Source: Pseudomonadota bacterium (GTDB lineage Bacteria; Pseudomonadota; Gammaproteobacteria; Acidithiobacillales; Acidithiobacillaceae). Taken from it: a stretch of 12,374 nt of DNA. This document shows, piece by piece, positions 1 to 7,900 of the stretch; position 1 is the stretch's first letter; every line of letters begins with the position of its first letter. The notes beneath the pieces are model-generated. The model saw nothing but the letters and a program-made list of their open reading frames with translations, was not told the origin of the DNA and did no database searches. The stretch lies in contig JAKCBU010000015.1 of NCBI GenBank assembly GCA_021839095.1, positions 1 to 12,374 on the forward strand. The letters are read 5' to 3'. Position numbers and translations under genes: made by a program.

Positions 1-33
1 ATGGACGACGACGTGGTCACCTTTACCTACTGA
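1..33 (+). CDS. 3' end of an unidentified upstream gene
   Basis: Only the last ten codons before a TGA at 31-33 are visible, ending in the residues VVTFTY. I chose this frame because nine of ten codons end in G or C, as in the neighbouring genes. The other open frame, which ends at a TGA at 42-44 and would overlap the hpt start as ATGA, is poor in third-position GC. The product cannot be identified from so little. The gap to hpt is 7 bases, so it is probably the preceding gene of the same operon. Confidence 0.45.
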   Translation: MDDDVVTFTY

Positions 34-40
34 TGTCCGT

Positions 41-589
41 ATGATACCCACCCATTTAGGGCCCGCTGAGCACCTGTTTAGCGCGGAAGAGGTGGAGGCG
101 GCCATCCGGCGGATGGCCGTTGCCATGAATAAGGATCTGGAGTCCCTCACTCCGCATCGTCCCGTGGTGTTGCTTTGTGTGCTTACGGGAGCGGTGGTGG
201 TAGTCGGGCAACTGATGCCGCATCTGCATTTCCCCCTGGTGCTCGACTGTGTGCAGGTGAGTCGCTATGGCGCGGAAACCAGCGGGGGCACCTTGCAGTG
301 GCGTACCCGCCCTAAGGAATCCCTGGCAGGAGCCGTGGTGTTGCTGGTGGATGATATCCTCGACGAGGGGATTACCCTGAGGTCGTTGCAAGCGTATTGC
401 GCGGCGGAAGGCGCCGCCGCCATTCACACGGCGGTGATGATTCGTAAGACGCGTCCGCGCGCGGTGGAAGTTCCGGTGGACTACGTGGGACTGGAAGTGC
501 CGGATCGTTTTGTCTTTGGTTACGGACTGGATGCCCGCGGCCTGGGGCGTAACGCACCGGGTATTTTCGTCTTTCCGAGGGATGACTGA
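41..589 (+). CDS. hpt: Hypoxanthine-guanine phosphoribosyltransferase
   Basis: A cytosolic purine-salvage enzyme that joins hypoxanthine or guanine to PRPP to give IMP or GMP. The 182-residue length matches the bacterial Hpt family. Visible signatures are the early loop LCVLTGA (residues 45-51), the flexible-loop region with SRYG (74-77), the PRPP-binding motif VVLLVDDILDEGITL (99-113) with the paired acids D104-D105 and D108 in the usual catalytic-base position, the base-binding RKTRPR (135-140), and the C-terminal signature PDRFVFGYGLD (154-164). No good Shine-Dalgarno precedes the ATG at 41, but the upstream gene ends 7 bases before it, so translational coupling is likely. There is no in-frame ATG, GTG or TTG between the window edge and 41. 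It overlaps the following phosphorylase gene by 8 bases. The combination suggests that hypoxanthine released by that phosphorylase is fed directly into IMP. Confidence 0.9.
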   Translation: MIPTHLGPAEHLFSAEEVEAAIRRMAVAMNKDLESLTPHRPVVLLCVLTGAVVVVGQLMPHLHFPLVLDCVQVSRYGAETSGGTLQWRTRPKESLAGAVVLLVDDILDEGITLRSLQAYCAAEGAAAIHTAVMIRKTRPRAVEVPVDYVGLEVPDRFVFGYGLDARGLGRNAPGIFVFPRDD

Positions 590-1400
590 TGGGGTGACGG
601 GTATCATTGGCGGCAGTGGTCTGACCCGCCTCAAGAACTTGGAGATTCGCAATCGCCGGGTCATTCGCACGCCCTTTGGCGAGACCTCCGGCCCGTTGAC
701 CTTCGGTCAGCTTGGTGGGCAGGAGGTGGTGTTTATCGCCCGCCACGGTTATGGTCACACCATCCCACCGCACCGCGTCAATTACCGCGCCAATATCTGG
801 GCACTACACCATGTCGGAGTGACGCACGTCGTCGCGGTGGCGGCGGTGGGCGGGATCAGCACGGCCATGCAATCCGGAGTTATTTGTCTGCCCGATCAAT
901 TGATCGACTACACCCATGGGCGTCCGAGCACCTTTTTTGAAGGCCGGGAAAGCATGGTGGTGCATATCGATTTTTCCGAACCGTACTGTGGCTTGGTGCG
1001 CGCGCGCCTGCTGCGGGCGGCGGAAACCGCCGATGTCGCGGTGATCGACGGGGGCACCTACGCGGCCACCCAGGGACCACGCCTGGAAACCATCGCGGAA
1101 ATCCGTCGTATCGAAAGGGACGGGGGAGATGTGGTGGGGATGACCGGCGCGCCAGAGGCGGTGCTGGCGCGGGAGATCGGGCTTTGTTACGCCCCGTTGT
1201 CACTCGTCGTGAATCCGGCGGCGGGAAAATCGGCGGAACCCATCACCATGGAGGCTATCGACGCAGTGATGCATGCGGGTATGCACCGGGTGCGCAAGGT
1301 GCTCGAGTCTGCCGTGCCCTTACTGGCCGATTGCCCGCAATGCAGTTGTGGGGCTTCGGTGGGGCCGGACGCGCTCAAACATCTCCATAGCCGGGAGTAA
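582..1400 (+). CDS. mtnP: S-methyl-5'-thioinosine phosphorylase (MTAP/PNP family)
   Basis: A purine nucleoside phosphorylase-family enzyme of 272 residues. It has the phosphate-binding GIIGGSGL (7-14) and RHGYGHTIPPHRVNYRANIWAL (54-75) regions, the AAVGGI turn (87-92), TYAATQGPRLET (159-170) and GMTGAPEAVLARE (186-198). Residue N211 in VVNPAAG is Asn, as in phosphorylases that prefer 6-oxopurines. Methylthioadenosine phosphorylases have Asp there. With hpt alongside, this favours methylthioinosine to hypoxanthine plus methylthioribose-1-phosphate, the route known in Pseudomonas, over direct MTA cleavage. A matching MTA deaminase is not in the window. The start is the ATG at 582, overlapping hpt by 8 bases, because the family begins just before IIGGSGL; a longer open frame from 510 adds 24 residues lying in hpt. 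The C-terminus carries an unusual CPQCSC cluster (251-256). MTAP activity cannot be excluded. Confidence 0.8.
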   Translation: MTDGVTGIIGGSGLTRLKNLEIRNRRVIRTPFGETSGPLTFGQLGGQEVVFIARHGYGHTIPPHRVNYRANIWALHHVGVTHVVAVAAVGGISTAMQSGVICLPDQLIDYTHGRPSTFFEGRESMVVHIDFSEPYCGLVRARLLRAAETADVAVIDGGTYAATQGPRLETIAEIRRIERDGGDVVGMTGAPEAVLAREIGLCYAPLSLVVNPAAGKSAEPITMEAIDAVMHAGMHRVRKVLESAVPLLADCPQCSCGASVGPDALKHLHSRE

Positions 1401-1407
1401 GCCTGCT

Positions 1408-1427
1408 GCTGGGGCGGCACCCCGAGC
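1408..1427. terminator. Possible hairpin between convergent genes
   Basis: The 49-base gap between the stops of the phosphorylase gene (plus) and gor (minus) holds GCTGGGG / CCCCGAGC arms around a CGGCA loop, giving seven pairs with one bulged G. There is no T-run on either side, so it is not a canonical intrinsic terminator. A shared weak terminator for the two converging genes is an inference from position. Confidence 0.3.
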
Positions 1428-1449
1428 CTGAGCGCCTGCCCTTGCCGGA

Positions 1450-2799
1450 TCAACGCAGGGTGACCAATTCCTCGGCGCTGGTGGGGTGAATGGCGATGGT
1501 GTCATCAAAATCCCGTTTCGTGGCACCCATGCGCAGCGCCACGGCAAAGCCCTGCAGCATTTCGTCCACAGCATCGCCGATGGCGTGCAGACCGACGATC
1601 CTTTCTTCCGGCCCCACCGTTACCAGCTTCATCGCTGTTTTTTCCGGGTCGGTCGAAAAAGCGCGGAACATGGGGGTGAAAGTCGTCCGATAAACCCGGA
1701 CCGCCTCTTCTCCGTACTGTAACTGGGCAGCGGCCTCGCTCAAGCCGACAGTGGCGATGGGGGGATGACTAAAAATGACGGTGGGCACCAGATGGGTGTC
1801 GAGGTGCCGGCCGGCCTGGCCGCCAAAAAGTCGATCGGCGAGGCGCCGACCGGCGGCTATGGCCACCGGCGTCAAGGCCGGGCCGGGGGTGACGTCGCCT
1901 ACCGCATAGACGCCGGGTGCGCTGGTTGTTTGGTAGGCATCCACCGGAATGAATCCCTGCGTATCAACGGAAATCCTCACCTGCTCCAGGCCCAGTTCGG
2001 AACTGTTGGGGCGGCGGCCAATGGCCCAGATGACGGCGTCCAGGCCACCCAGGCAATCGCCGTCGTGAAAATGTAGGTACAGACCATCGGTGCGTTTTTC
2101 CACTTCCCGGACCTGGCGCAGGGCGAGCAAGTTGATGCCTTGATGCAGCATGGCGTCCATCAGATGTTCACGCAGCATGGGCTCAAAATCGTTGAGGAAG
2201 TGGTTGCGGCGCATGACGAGGGAAACCTCACTGCCGAGCCCGTGGAGTACTCCGGCAAGTTCGACGGCGATGTATCCCGCCCCGACTACGGCGACACGGC
2301 GAGGCGCCGTTTCCAGCGCAAAGAATCCATCCGAGGTGATACCCAGTCCGGCCCCCGGAATATCGGGCCAAACAGGTTGTCCGCCAGTGGCGATCAAAAT
2401 ATGCTCGGCTTCCAGAAGCGTGTTGCCGACGTCGACTCGATGCGCGCCAGAAAAGCGGGCGTGACCGCGCAGCAGGGTAACGCCGTTGCCATCCAGGCCC
2501 TGAGCGTAGCGCTCGTTGAGACGCGCGATGTAGGCGGTACGTTGTTGCTTGAGCCGTGCCCAGTGAAAGCGGGGCGTCACGGTGTCGAAACCATACTCTT
2601 CGGCCATTTTCATCTGGCCGGCCAGATGAGCGGCATTCCAGAAGATTTTTTTGGGCACACAACCCGCATTGACGCAGGTACCGCCCAGCGGGCCAGCGGC
2701 GACCAGGGCGGTACGCGCCCCGTAACGGGCGGCGCGGTTGGCCATGGCGATGCCGCCGCTGCCCCCACCGATGACAATGAGATCATAGTGTTGCGTCAT
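1450..2799 (-). CDS. gor: Glutathione-disulfide reductase
   Basis: An FAD-dependent cytosolic enzyme that reduces GSSG to two GSH with NAD(P)H. Its 449 residues match the E. coli enzyme. In order: FAD-binding GGGSGG (11-16), the redox-active disulfide [12 protein letters not shown] (40-51; C42 and C47), the nicotinamide-nucleotide fold [11 protein letters not shown] (173-183), the second FAD motif with YAVGD (298-302), and the dimer-interface active-site HPTSAEE (438-444) with H438 and E443 as the expected His-Glu pair. After the nucleotide fold, R197-R198 supplies one of the usual NADPH phosphate-binding arginines, but the second position, Arg in E. coli, is N203. A strong Shine-Dalgarno (GGGAGGTG, plus-strand 2802-2809) precedes the ATG. 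It lies 107 bases downstream of the peroxiredoxin-glutaredoxin gene on the same strand, and very probably supplies the reduced glutathione which that protein consumes. Confidence 0.93.
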   Translation of the reverse strand: MTQHYDLIVIGGGSGGIAMANRAARYGARTALVAAGPLGGTCVNAGCVPKKIFWNAAHLAGQMKMAEEYGFDTVTPRFHWARLKQQRTAYIARLNERYAQGLDGNGVTLLRGHARFSGAHRVDVGNTLLEAEHILIATGGQPVWPDIPGAGLGITSDGFFALETAPRRVAVVGAGYIAVELAGVLHGLGSEVSLVMRRNHFLNDFEPMLREHLMDAMLHQGINLLALRQVREVEKRTDGLYLHFHDGDCLGGLDAVIWAIGRRPNSSELGLEQVRISVDTQGFIPVDAYQTTSAPGVYAVGDVTPGPALTPVAIAAGRRLADRLFGGQAGRHLDTHLVPTVIFSHPPIATVGLSEAAAQLQYGEEAVRVYRTTFTPMFRAFSTDPEKTAMKLVTVGPEERIVGLHAIGDAVDEMLQGFAVALRMGATKRDFDDTIAIHPTSAEELVTLR

Positions 2800-2906
2800 G
2801 ACACCTCCCTTTTCCCAGGGACTGAACAGGGTAAAAGAGCCGAGGCCGAGGCGGCTGTTTGCACGCGTCGACGACGGCCCGGGGTGAGCCGTTCTCGCCC
2901 CTCACT

Positions 2907-3656
2907 TTACGCGCGTTTCCCGCCGAAGTATTTCTCCAGATCGTCCGCGCCGCCAATATGTTTGCCGCCGATAAAGACTTGCGGCACGGTGGAGCGTCCA
3001 CTCACCGCGCGAATGGTGCGCGAACTGACACCGGTGCCCATACCGGTCCTGATCTCCTCGAAGGTCAGGTCGTGCGCCTTCAAGAGCGCCTTGGCGCGGG
3101 CACAGTGCGGGCAGCCCTCGCGGGTGAAGATGGTGATGAACTCCGGATCGCGCGCTTCGGGGTTGAGGTAATGGAGCATGGTGTCGGCATCAGAAACCTC
3201 GAAGGGGTCGCCGGGTTTGTCGGGCTCGATAAACATCTTGTCGATGACGCCATTCCTGACCAGCATGGAGTAGCGCCAGGAGCGTTTGCCGAAGCCAAGT
3301 TCGCTCTTGTCCACGAGCATGCCCATGCCTTTGGTGAATTCGCCGTTGCCATCAGGAATCAGGTGAATGTTTTCGACCGCCAACTCCTTGGCCCAGGCTT
3401 CCATGACAAAGGCGTCATTCACGGATATACAAAGGATGTCATCGACGCCATTTTCACGAAAGGTCGGCGCGAGTTCGTTGTAGCGGGGCAGATGGCTGGA
3501 TGAGCAGGTCGGGGTGTAGGCGCCGGGCAGAGAAAATACGACCACGGTCTTGCCTTTGAAAAGATCGTCGGTGCCGACGTCACGCCACTGGTTATTGTCG
3601 CGGGTGCGGAATACGACTTGGGGAACGCTTTGGCCTTCAATGCTGGTGAGTTTCAT
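2907..3656 (-). CDS. Hybrid peroxiredoxin-5/glutaredoxin fusion
   Basis: A two-domain peroxidase of 249 residues. Residues 1-165 are a Prx5-type peroxiredoxin with PGAYTPTC (44-51); C51 is the peroxidatic cysteine and C76 is the second cysteine of the domain. Residues 170-249 are a glutaredoxin domain with the CPHC active site (182-185), the TVPQVFI cis-proline segment (223-229) and GGADDL (235-240), which contribute to glutathione binding. Known hybrid enzymes of this type reduce hydrogen and alkyl peroxides using GSH through their own glutaredoxin domain. Translation starts at the ATG at 3656, preceded by AGGAG six bases away (plus-strand 3663-3667). A separate promoter lies upstream, after serB. 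The following gene is gor, so peroxidase, electron carrier and GSH regeneration are encoded together. Confidence 0.93.
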   Translation of the reverse strand: MKLTSIEGQSVPQVVFRTRDNNQWRDVGTDDLFKGKTVVVFSLPGAYTPTCSSSHLPRYNELAPTFRENGVDDILCISVNDAFVMEAWAKELAVENIHLIPDGNGEFTKGMGMLVDKSELGFGKRSWRYSMLVRNGVIDKMFIEPDKPGDPFEVSDADTMLHYLNPEARDPEFITIFTREGCPHCARAKALLKAHDLTFEEIRTGMGTGVSSRTIRAVSGRSTVPQVFIGGKHIGGADDLEKYFGGKRA

Positions 3657-3683
3657 TTTCGTCTCCTGTTTGCGCTACGGTGA

Positions 3684-3730
3684 CGGCACGATTGCCGGTA
3701 TCCGATGTGCGTGGGTGGGCCCTGCCGCAC
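3684..3730 (-). other. Two hairpins in the Prx-Grx 5' leader
   Basis: The leader of about 75 bases between the predicted promoter and the peroxiredoxin gene contains two inverted repeats. One is a perfect five-pair stem, CGGCA / TGCCG with a four-base loop, at 3684-3697. The other is GTGCG / CGCAC at 3707-3730, enclosing a smaller GGG/CCC pairing. No T-run follows either, and no known riboswitch was recognised. A role in mRNA stability or translation is speculation. Confidence 0.3.
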
Positions 3731-3738
3731 ACGCAAAG

Positions 3739-3767
3739 ATAATAGACATAGTCTAAAATAAAATCAA
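3739..3767 (-). promoter_or_regulatory. Sigma-70-type promoter for the Prx-Grx/gor cassette
   Basis: Reading the minus strand, TTGATT (plus-strand 3762-3767) and TATTAT (3739-3744) are separated by exactly 17 bases. The block is conspicuously AT-rich in an otherwise GC-rich region. It sits in the 140-base gap after serB and would start transcription roughly 75 bases ahead of the peroxiredoxin start codon. Confidence 0.7.
3743..3755. promoter_or_regulatory. Palindromic operator candidate TAGAC-ATA-GTCTA
   Basis: A perfect inverted repeat with 5-base arms and a 3-base centre lies in the spacer of the predicted promoter and overlaps the -10 element by two bases. A protein bound there would occlude RNA polymerase, so a repressor is the simplest reading. 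The plus strand also reads ATAG-7-CTAA, close to half of the OxyR pattern ATAG-7-CTAT, but the second OxyR half is missing. The regulator is unknown. Confidence 0.45.
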
Positions 3768-3796
3768 GTATTGAAATGGCTGGCCGGAATCAAAGA

Positions 3797-4915
3797 TCAA
3801 GCGGTGCTCCAGCCCAAGTAAGCGGCCGCGGTGTCGAGACCCCCATAGCGAATCTGGAAATCCGCCTGAGCGCGAATGACCGCCCTGGCATGGTAGGCGA
3901 TGCCGACCCCCGCCCTGCGAATCATGGGCAGATCGTTGGCGCCGTCGCCGATGGCGATGCAATGGCCGGCATCGGTGCCCAGGTCGGCAGCCAGCAGATC
4001 GAGGATATCGGCTTTGGCGGCGGCATCGATGATGTCACCGAGCACTTGGCCGGTGATCTGTCCGTCGATGATCTCCAGGGTATTGGCGAAGGCGTAATCG
4101 AGATCCAGTGTTTCCTGGAGATGTCGGGCAAATTGCGTGAAACCACCAGAAACGACACCGACCTCGACGCCCTGCGCCTTGGCCGCAGCGACCAACTCGC
4201 GGGCTCCAGGGCTGAGAGACAGCCGTTCGCGGATGATCGCGTCGATGGTGTTCGCGGGTGTGCCAGCCAGCAGACGTACCCGTTCGCGCAGGGAACTCTG
4301 AAAATCCAGTTCGCCGGCCATGGAGCGTTCGGTAAGGGCGGCAACCTGGCGCTTGAGACCGAGATAAACGGCCATTTCATCGATACACTCGATACTGATG
4401 AGGGTCGAATCCATATCGGCCAGGAGGAGTCGAAAATGACCCCGATCCCACAGACGGGTCACGGCGACATCGAGGGATATCCCCTCCAAGGCCTCGATGA
4501 GGCAATGGTTGGCCGCACCCAGCGGACCATCGGGTCCATGCAGCATGAGGGCCAGATCGTCTCCCTGGCCATGCAGTATGCGGCCGGGAATAAAGTGTTG
4601 CAGATGCAGGGTGGTGAGCGCCCGGCGCAGTGCTTCGGGTCGCCCCGCACCATGCAGCACCAGACGCACGCTGCTGCTGGCACTGTTCATCGGCGCCCAG
4701 ATGACTTCCCGTTCCTGATGCAGGGCCTGCCGGGAGAGTTCATCCAGAAACGGCGCGATCTCGCCCACGGTGACCGGCAGTTCCCAACTTTGCAGCCAAC
4801 AGTCCCAGATCTCCTGGTGGCTTTCTACCTGGGCCACCAGTTGCCCCATGCTGGCCGGGAGATGCATGGGGCCGCGTGCGGCGGGACTGAGAATGGCGAG
4901 ACGCGTGCTGCTCAT
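3797..4915 (-). CDS. serB: Phosphoserine phosphatase
   Basis: A HAD-superfamily phosphatase that performs the last step of L-serine synthesis, O-phosphoserine to serine. It has 372 residues. The catalytic domain begins near 160: motif I is DMDST (167-171; D167 nucleophile, D169 acid/base), followed by IECIDEMA (175-182) of the substrate-binding cap; motif II is VSGGF (255-259, S256); motif III is K301; motif IV is GDGANDLPM (323-331). The N-terminal part is about 160 residues, roughly 50 more than in E. coli SerB. Residues 82-155 have an ACT-like alternation of strands and helices, but the first 80 residues were not recognised. Its ATG overlaps the mfd stop as ATGA, and a GAGGA Shine-Dalgarno (plus-strand 4923-4927) lies within mfd, so it is translated from the mfd transcript by coupling. 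The downstream Prx-Grx gene has its own promoter. Confidence 0.92.
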   Translation of the reverse strand: MSSTRLAILSPAARGPMHLPASMGQLVAQVESHQEIWDCWLQSWELPVTVGEIAPFLDELSRQALHQEREVIWAPMNSASSSVRLVLHGAGRPEALRRALTTLHLQHFIPGRILHGQGDDLALMLHGPDGPLGAANHCLIEALEGISLDVAVTRLWDRGHFRLLLADMDSTLISIECIDEMAVYLGLKRQVAALTERSMAGELDFQSSLRERVRLLAGTPANTIDAIIRERLSLSPGARELVAAAKAQGVEVGVVSGGFTQFARHLQETLDLDYAFANTLEIIDGQITGQVLGDIIDAAAKADILDLLAADLGTDAGHCIAIGDGANDLPMIRRAGVGIAYHARAVIRAQADFQIRYGGLDTAAAYLGWSTA

Positions 4916-7900
4916 GGTTGGGTCCTCAGTTGGTCGATGAGTTGCAGTAATTCCTGACAGCGCGCTTCGCCATCGGGGAGGTTGCGGCGAATGCGCAGGC
5001 GGTGTTCTCCATCCAGTTGGTAAATGCCGGGGGACTGCTGGATGAACTGGATGATTTTTTCGGGGGCTACCTGGTTGTCGGGGACGAATTGCAGACGAGC
5101 ACCAGCAGGACCCGCGTCGATCTGGGCGATGCCGATCCGGAGGGCGCTCAAGCGTAACCGAGTCTGGCAGAACAGGGTGCGGGTCGGCGCGGGAATGGGT
5201 CCGAAGCGGTCGATCATCTCCACCAGGATCTCATCGATGGCGGAATCACTGCGCACGTCACTGAGGCGCTTGTAGAGTTGCAGGCGCAGGTGTACGTCCG
5301 GCAAGTAGTCGTCAGGAATGAGCGCCGGGGTGTTGAGATGAATTTCCGGATCATTGGTGCGCCGTTCTTCGAGACTGTGGGGATCGCGTCCGTCACGAAT
5401 GGCCTCCACCGCGTCGTTCAACCATTCCATAAAGAGGGTGAAACCCACTTCATCCATGTGCCCGCTTTGCGCCTCGCCGAGCAATTCACCCGCCCCGCGG
5501 ATTTCCAGATCGTGGCTGGCCAGGGCAAAGCCGACGCCGAGATCTTCCAGGGATTGGATGGCGTCGAGACGACGGCGGGCATCTTCGCTCATGGCGCGTG
5601 GGTCCGGAGTGAACAGATAGGCGTAGGCACGTTGGTGCGAGCGGCCCACTCGGCCGCGTAACTGGTGCAATTGGGCGAGACCGAATTGATCTGCGCGATG
5701 GATGAGGATGGTGTTGGCGTGCGGGTTATCGATGCCGGATTCGATGATGGTGGTGCTGAGGAGAATGTCGAAGCGTTGGTGATAAAAATCCAGCATCACC
5801 GCCTCCAACTCGCCCTCGGGCATCTGGCCATGGGCGACGCGCAGGCGGGCATCGGGTATCAGGCGGCGCAGGGTGGTGGCCATGCGCTCAATGTCGCGTA
5901 CCTCGTTGTGCAGGAAATACACTTGACCGCCGCGATACAATTCGCGCTGGCAGGCCTCGATCACGGTCGCATCATCCCAGATCTGGACGAAGGTACGCAC
6001 TGGCTGACGGCGTTGGGGTGGCGTAGCGATGATGGAGAGATCTCGCAGACCGGCGAGGGACAGGTTCAGGGTGCGTGGGATGGGGGTGGCGGTGAGGGTG
6101 AGGATATCCACCTCGGCCCGCAGGGCCTTGATCCGCTCCTTCTGCCGAACTCCGAAGCGATGCTCCTCATCCAGAATCAGCAGCCCCAGGTCGTGAAAAG
6201 CGACATCCTTTTGCAGTAGACGATGGGTGCCGATGAGGATATCCACCCCCCCGGCGGCCACGGCGGCGAGCACCTGCTTGTGCGTCTTGGCGCTCTGGAA
6301 ACGGGAGAGCACTTCCACGCGCAGCGGCAGTCCGGCGCAGCGATTCCGGAAGTTTTCGTAATGCTGCTGGGCGAGGAGCGTGGTCGGCACTAAAACCGCC
6401 ACTTGTGCCCCACTGTGTGCCGCCAGAAAAGCCGCCCGCAGCGCTACTTCGGTTTTGCCGAAACCCACGTCGCCGCAGACCAGGCGATCCATCGGATGGG
6501 GGTTGGTCATATCGGCGATGACGGCATCAATGGCCGCCTGTTGGTCGGGGGTTTCTTCAAAGGGAAAGCGAGAGACGAATTCCCAGTAGGCGTCGTCGGG
6601 TGCGGGGAAGGCCCGGCCGCTGCGCGCGGCGCGCCGGGCATAGATGTCCAGCAGTTCACTGGCGGCATCGATGGCTTTCTGCCGCGCCTTGGCTTTGGAT
6701 TTGTCCCAGTGATTGCTGCCGAGGCGCGAGAGCACCGGTTCCGTCGCACCGTTACCCACGTAGCGGGCAATACGATCCAGGTGATCCGCCGGGACATAGA
6801 CGAGGTCGTTGTTGGCATACTCCAGGACCACATATTCGTTGATGTCGCCCTGCGCGGCAAAAGGCGTGGCCATGCCCTGAAAACGGCCGATGCCATACTC
6901 CTCGTGGGTCACGGCGTCACCAAGCTGTAGATCACCGAGGTCGCGGATCAAACCTTCCATATTGCGCTGTCGGGCGTTGGCGCTGCGCCGTTGGGCAAAG
7001 ATGCGATCACCAAAAATTTGCGCTTCGGAGATCAGCGCCAGTCGGACCAGACCACCTTCCCTGATGAGCAGGCCGCGTTCTAGGGGCGCTACGGTGATGG
7101 CGATCCGTTCCGTGCCGGCAAGAAATTCCGGCCAGTCCTGAACCCGGCTGGGAAGTAGACCGCTCTTGCCCAATCGTTCGGACAGCGCTTCCTGGCGGCC
7201 CGGTGATTCGGCGGCGAGGATGACCCGGCCTGTTGTCGGCAAGTGGCGCAGAAAAGTGTCGAGCGCGGCCAGTGGCGCTTCCGGACGGCTATGGAGATCG
7301 GGAAGCGGGGCGGTCGGCAGGCGCTCCGCGTCGCCTTCCCGTTGTCCATGCACCAGCGCCCGGCCACGCAAAGCGTCTTCCCATTCAGCGGGGGTCAGGA
7401 GTAATTCATCCGGGAACAGTATGGGGTGCGTGGTATCGTGGGCGCGTTCCTCGTGGCGTTCCTGCCAGTCCTGGCGAATATGCCGGGCAGAGGCTTCCAG
7501 GCCAGGGGGCAGAAGAACGACCCCGTCCTTGGGAAAGTGCATGAGCAGATGACTGCTCTCGGGGAAGAAGAGGGGAAGATAATGCTCGGCCCCTTGGGGT
7601 ACTTGTCCGCGACTGGCCGCCCGGTAAATTTCGGCACGTTGCGGGTCACCGCTGAAGCGGGCGCGGAACTGGTGGCGAAATTCCTGCAGCGCGGCGGTGT
7701 CCACCGGAATCTCCCGGGCGGGAAGCAAGGATACCCGGTCGGCCTTTTGCAGGGTACGCTGGGTTTCCGGGTCGAAAGCCCGGATACTCTCCACCATGGT
7801 ATCGAAGATCTCGATGCGGTAGGGCAGAGGGCTGCCGCTGGGAAAGAGGTCGACGATCCCGCCGCGCCAAGCCAGTTCGCCAGCTTCCGAAACCTCGCTG

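Noticed and set aside
510..581. N-terminal extension of the phosphorylase
   Set aside because: The 24 extra residues lie in the end of hpt and precede the point where the family begins; the ATG at 582 fits the overlap and family start.
2800..2906. Terminator between Prx-Grx and gor
   Set aside because: Only a short five-pair GTGAG/CTCAC stem without a T-run is visible, too weak to separate the two genes.
2140..3171. A 343-codon open frame on the plus strand
   Set aside because: It is antisense to gor and the Prx-Grx gene, both with complete active-site motifs. Its translation is low-complexity and has no recognisable domain; it is a GC-rich shadow frame.
3741..3771. A full OxyR tetrad at the Prx-Grx promoter
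   Set aside because: Only one ATAG-7-CTA(A) half is present; the second half at the expected 7-base spacing is missing.
3776..4957. A 393-codon open frame on the plus strand
   Set aside because: It is antisense to serB, which carries all HAD motifs. No domain or ribosome site supports it.
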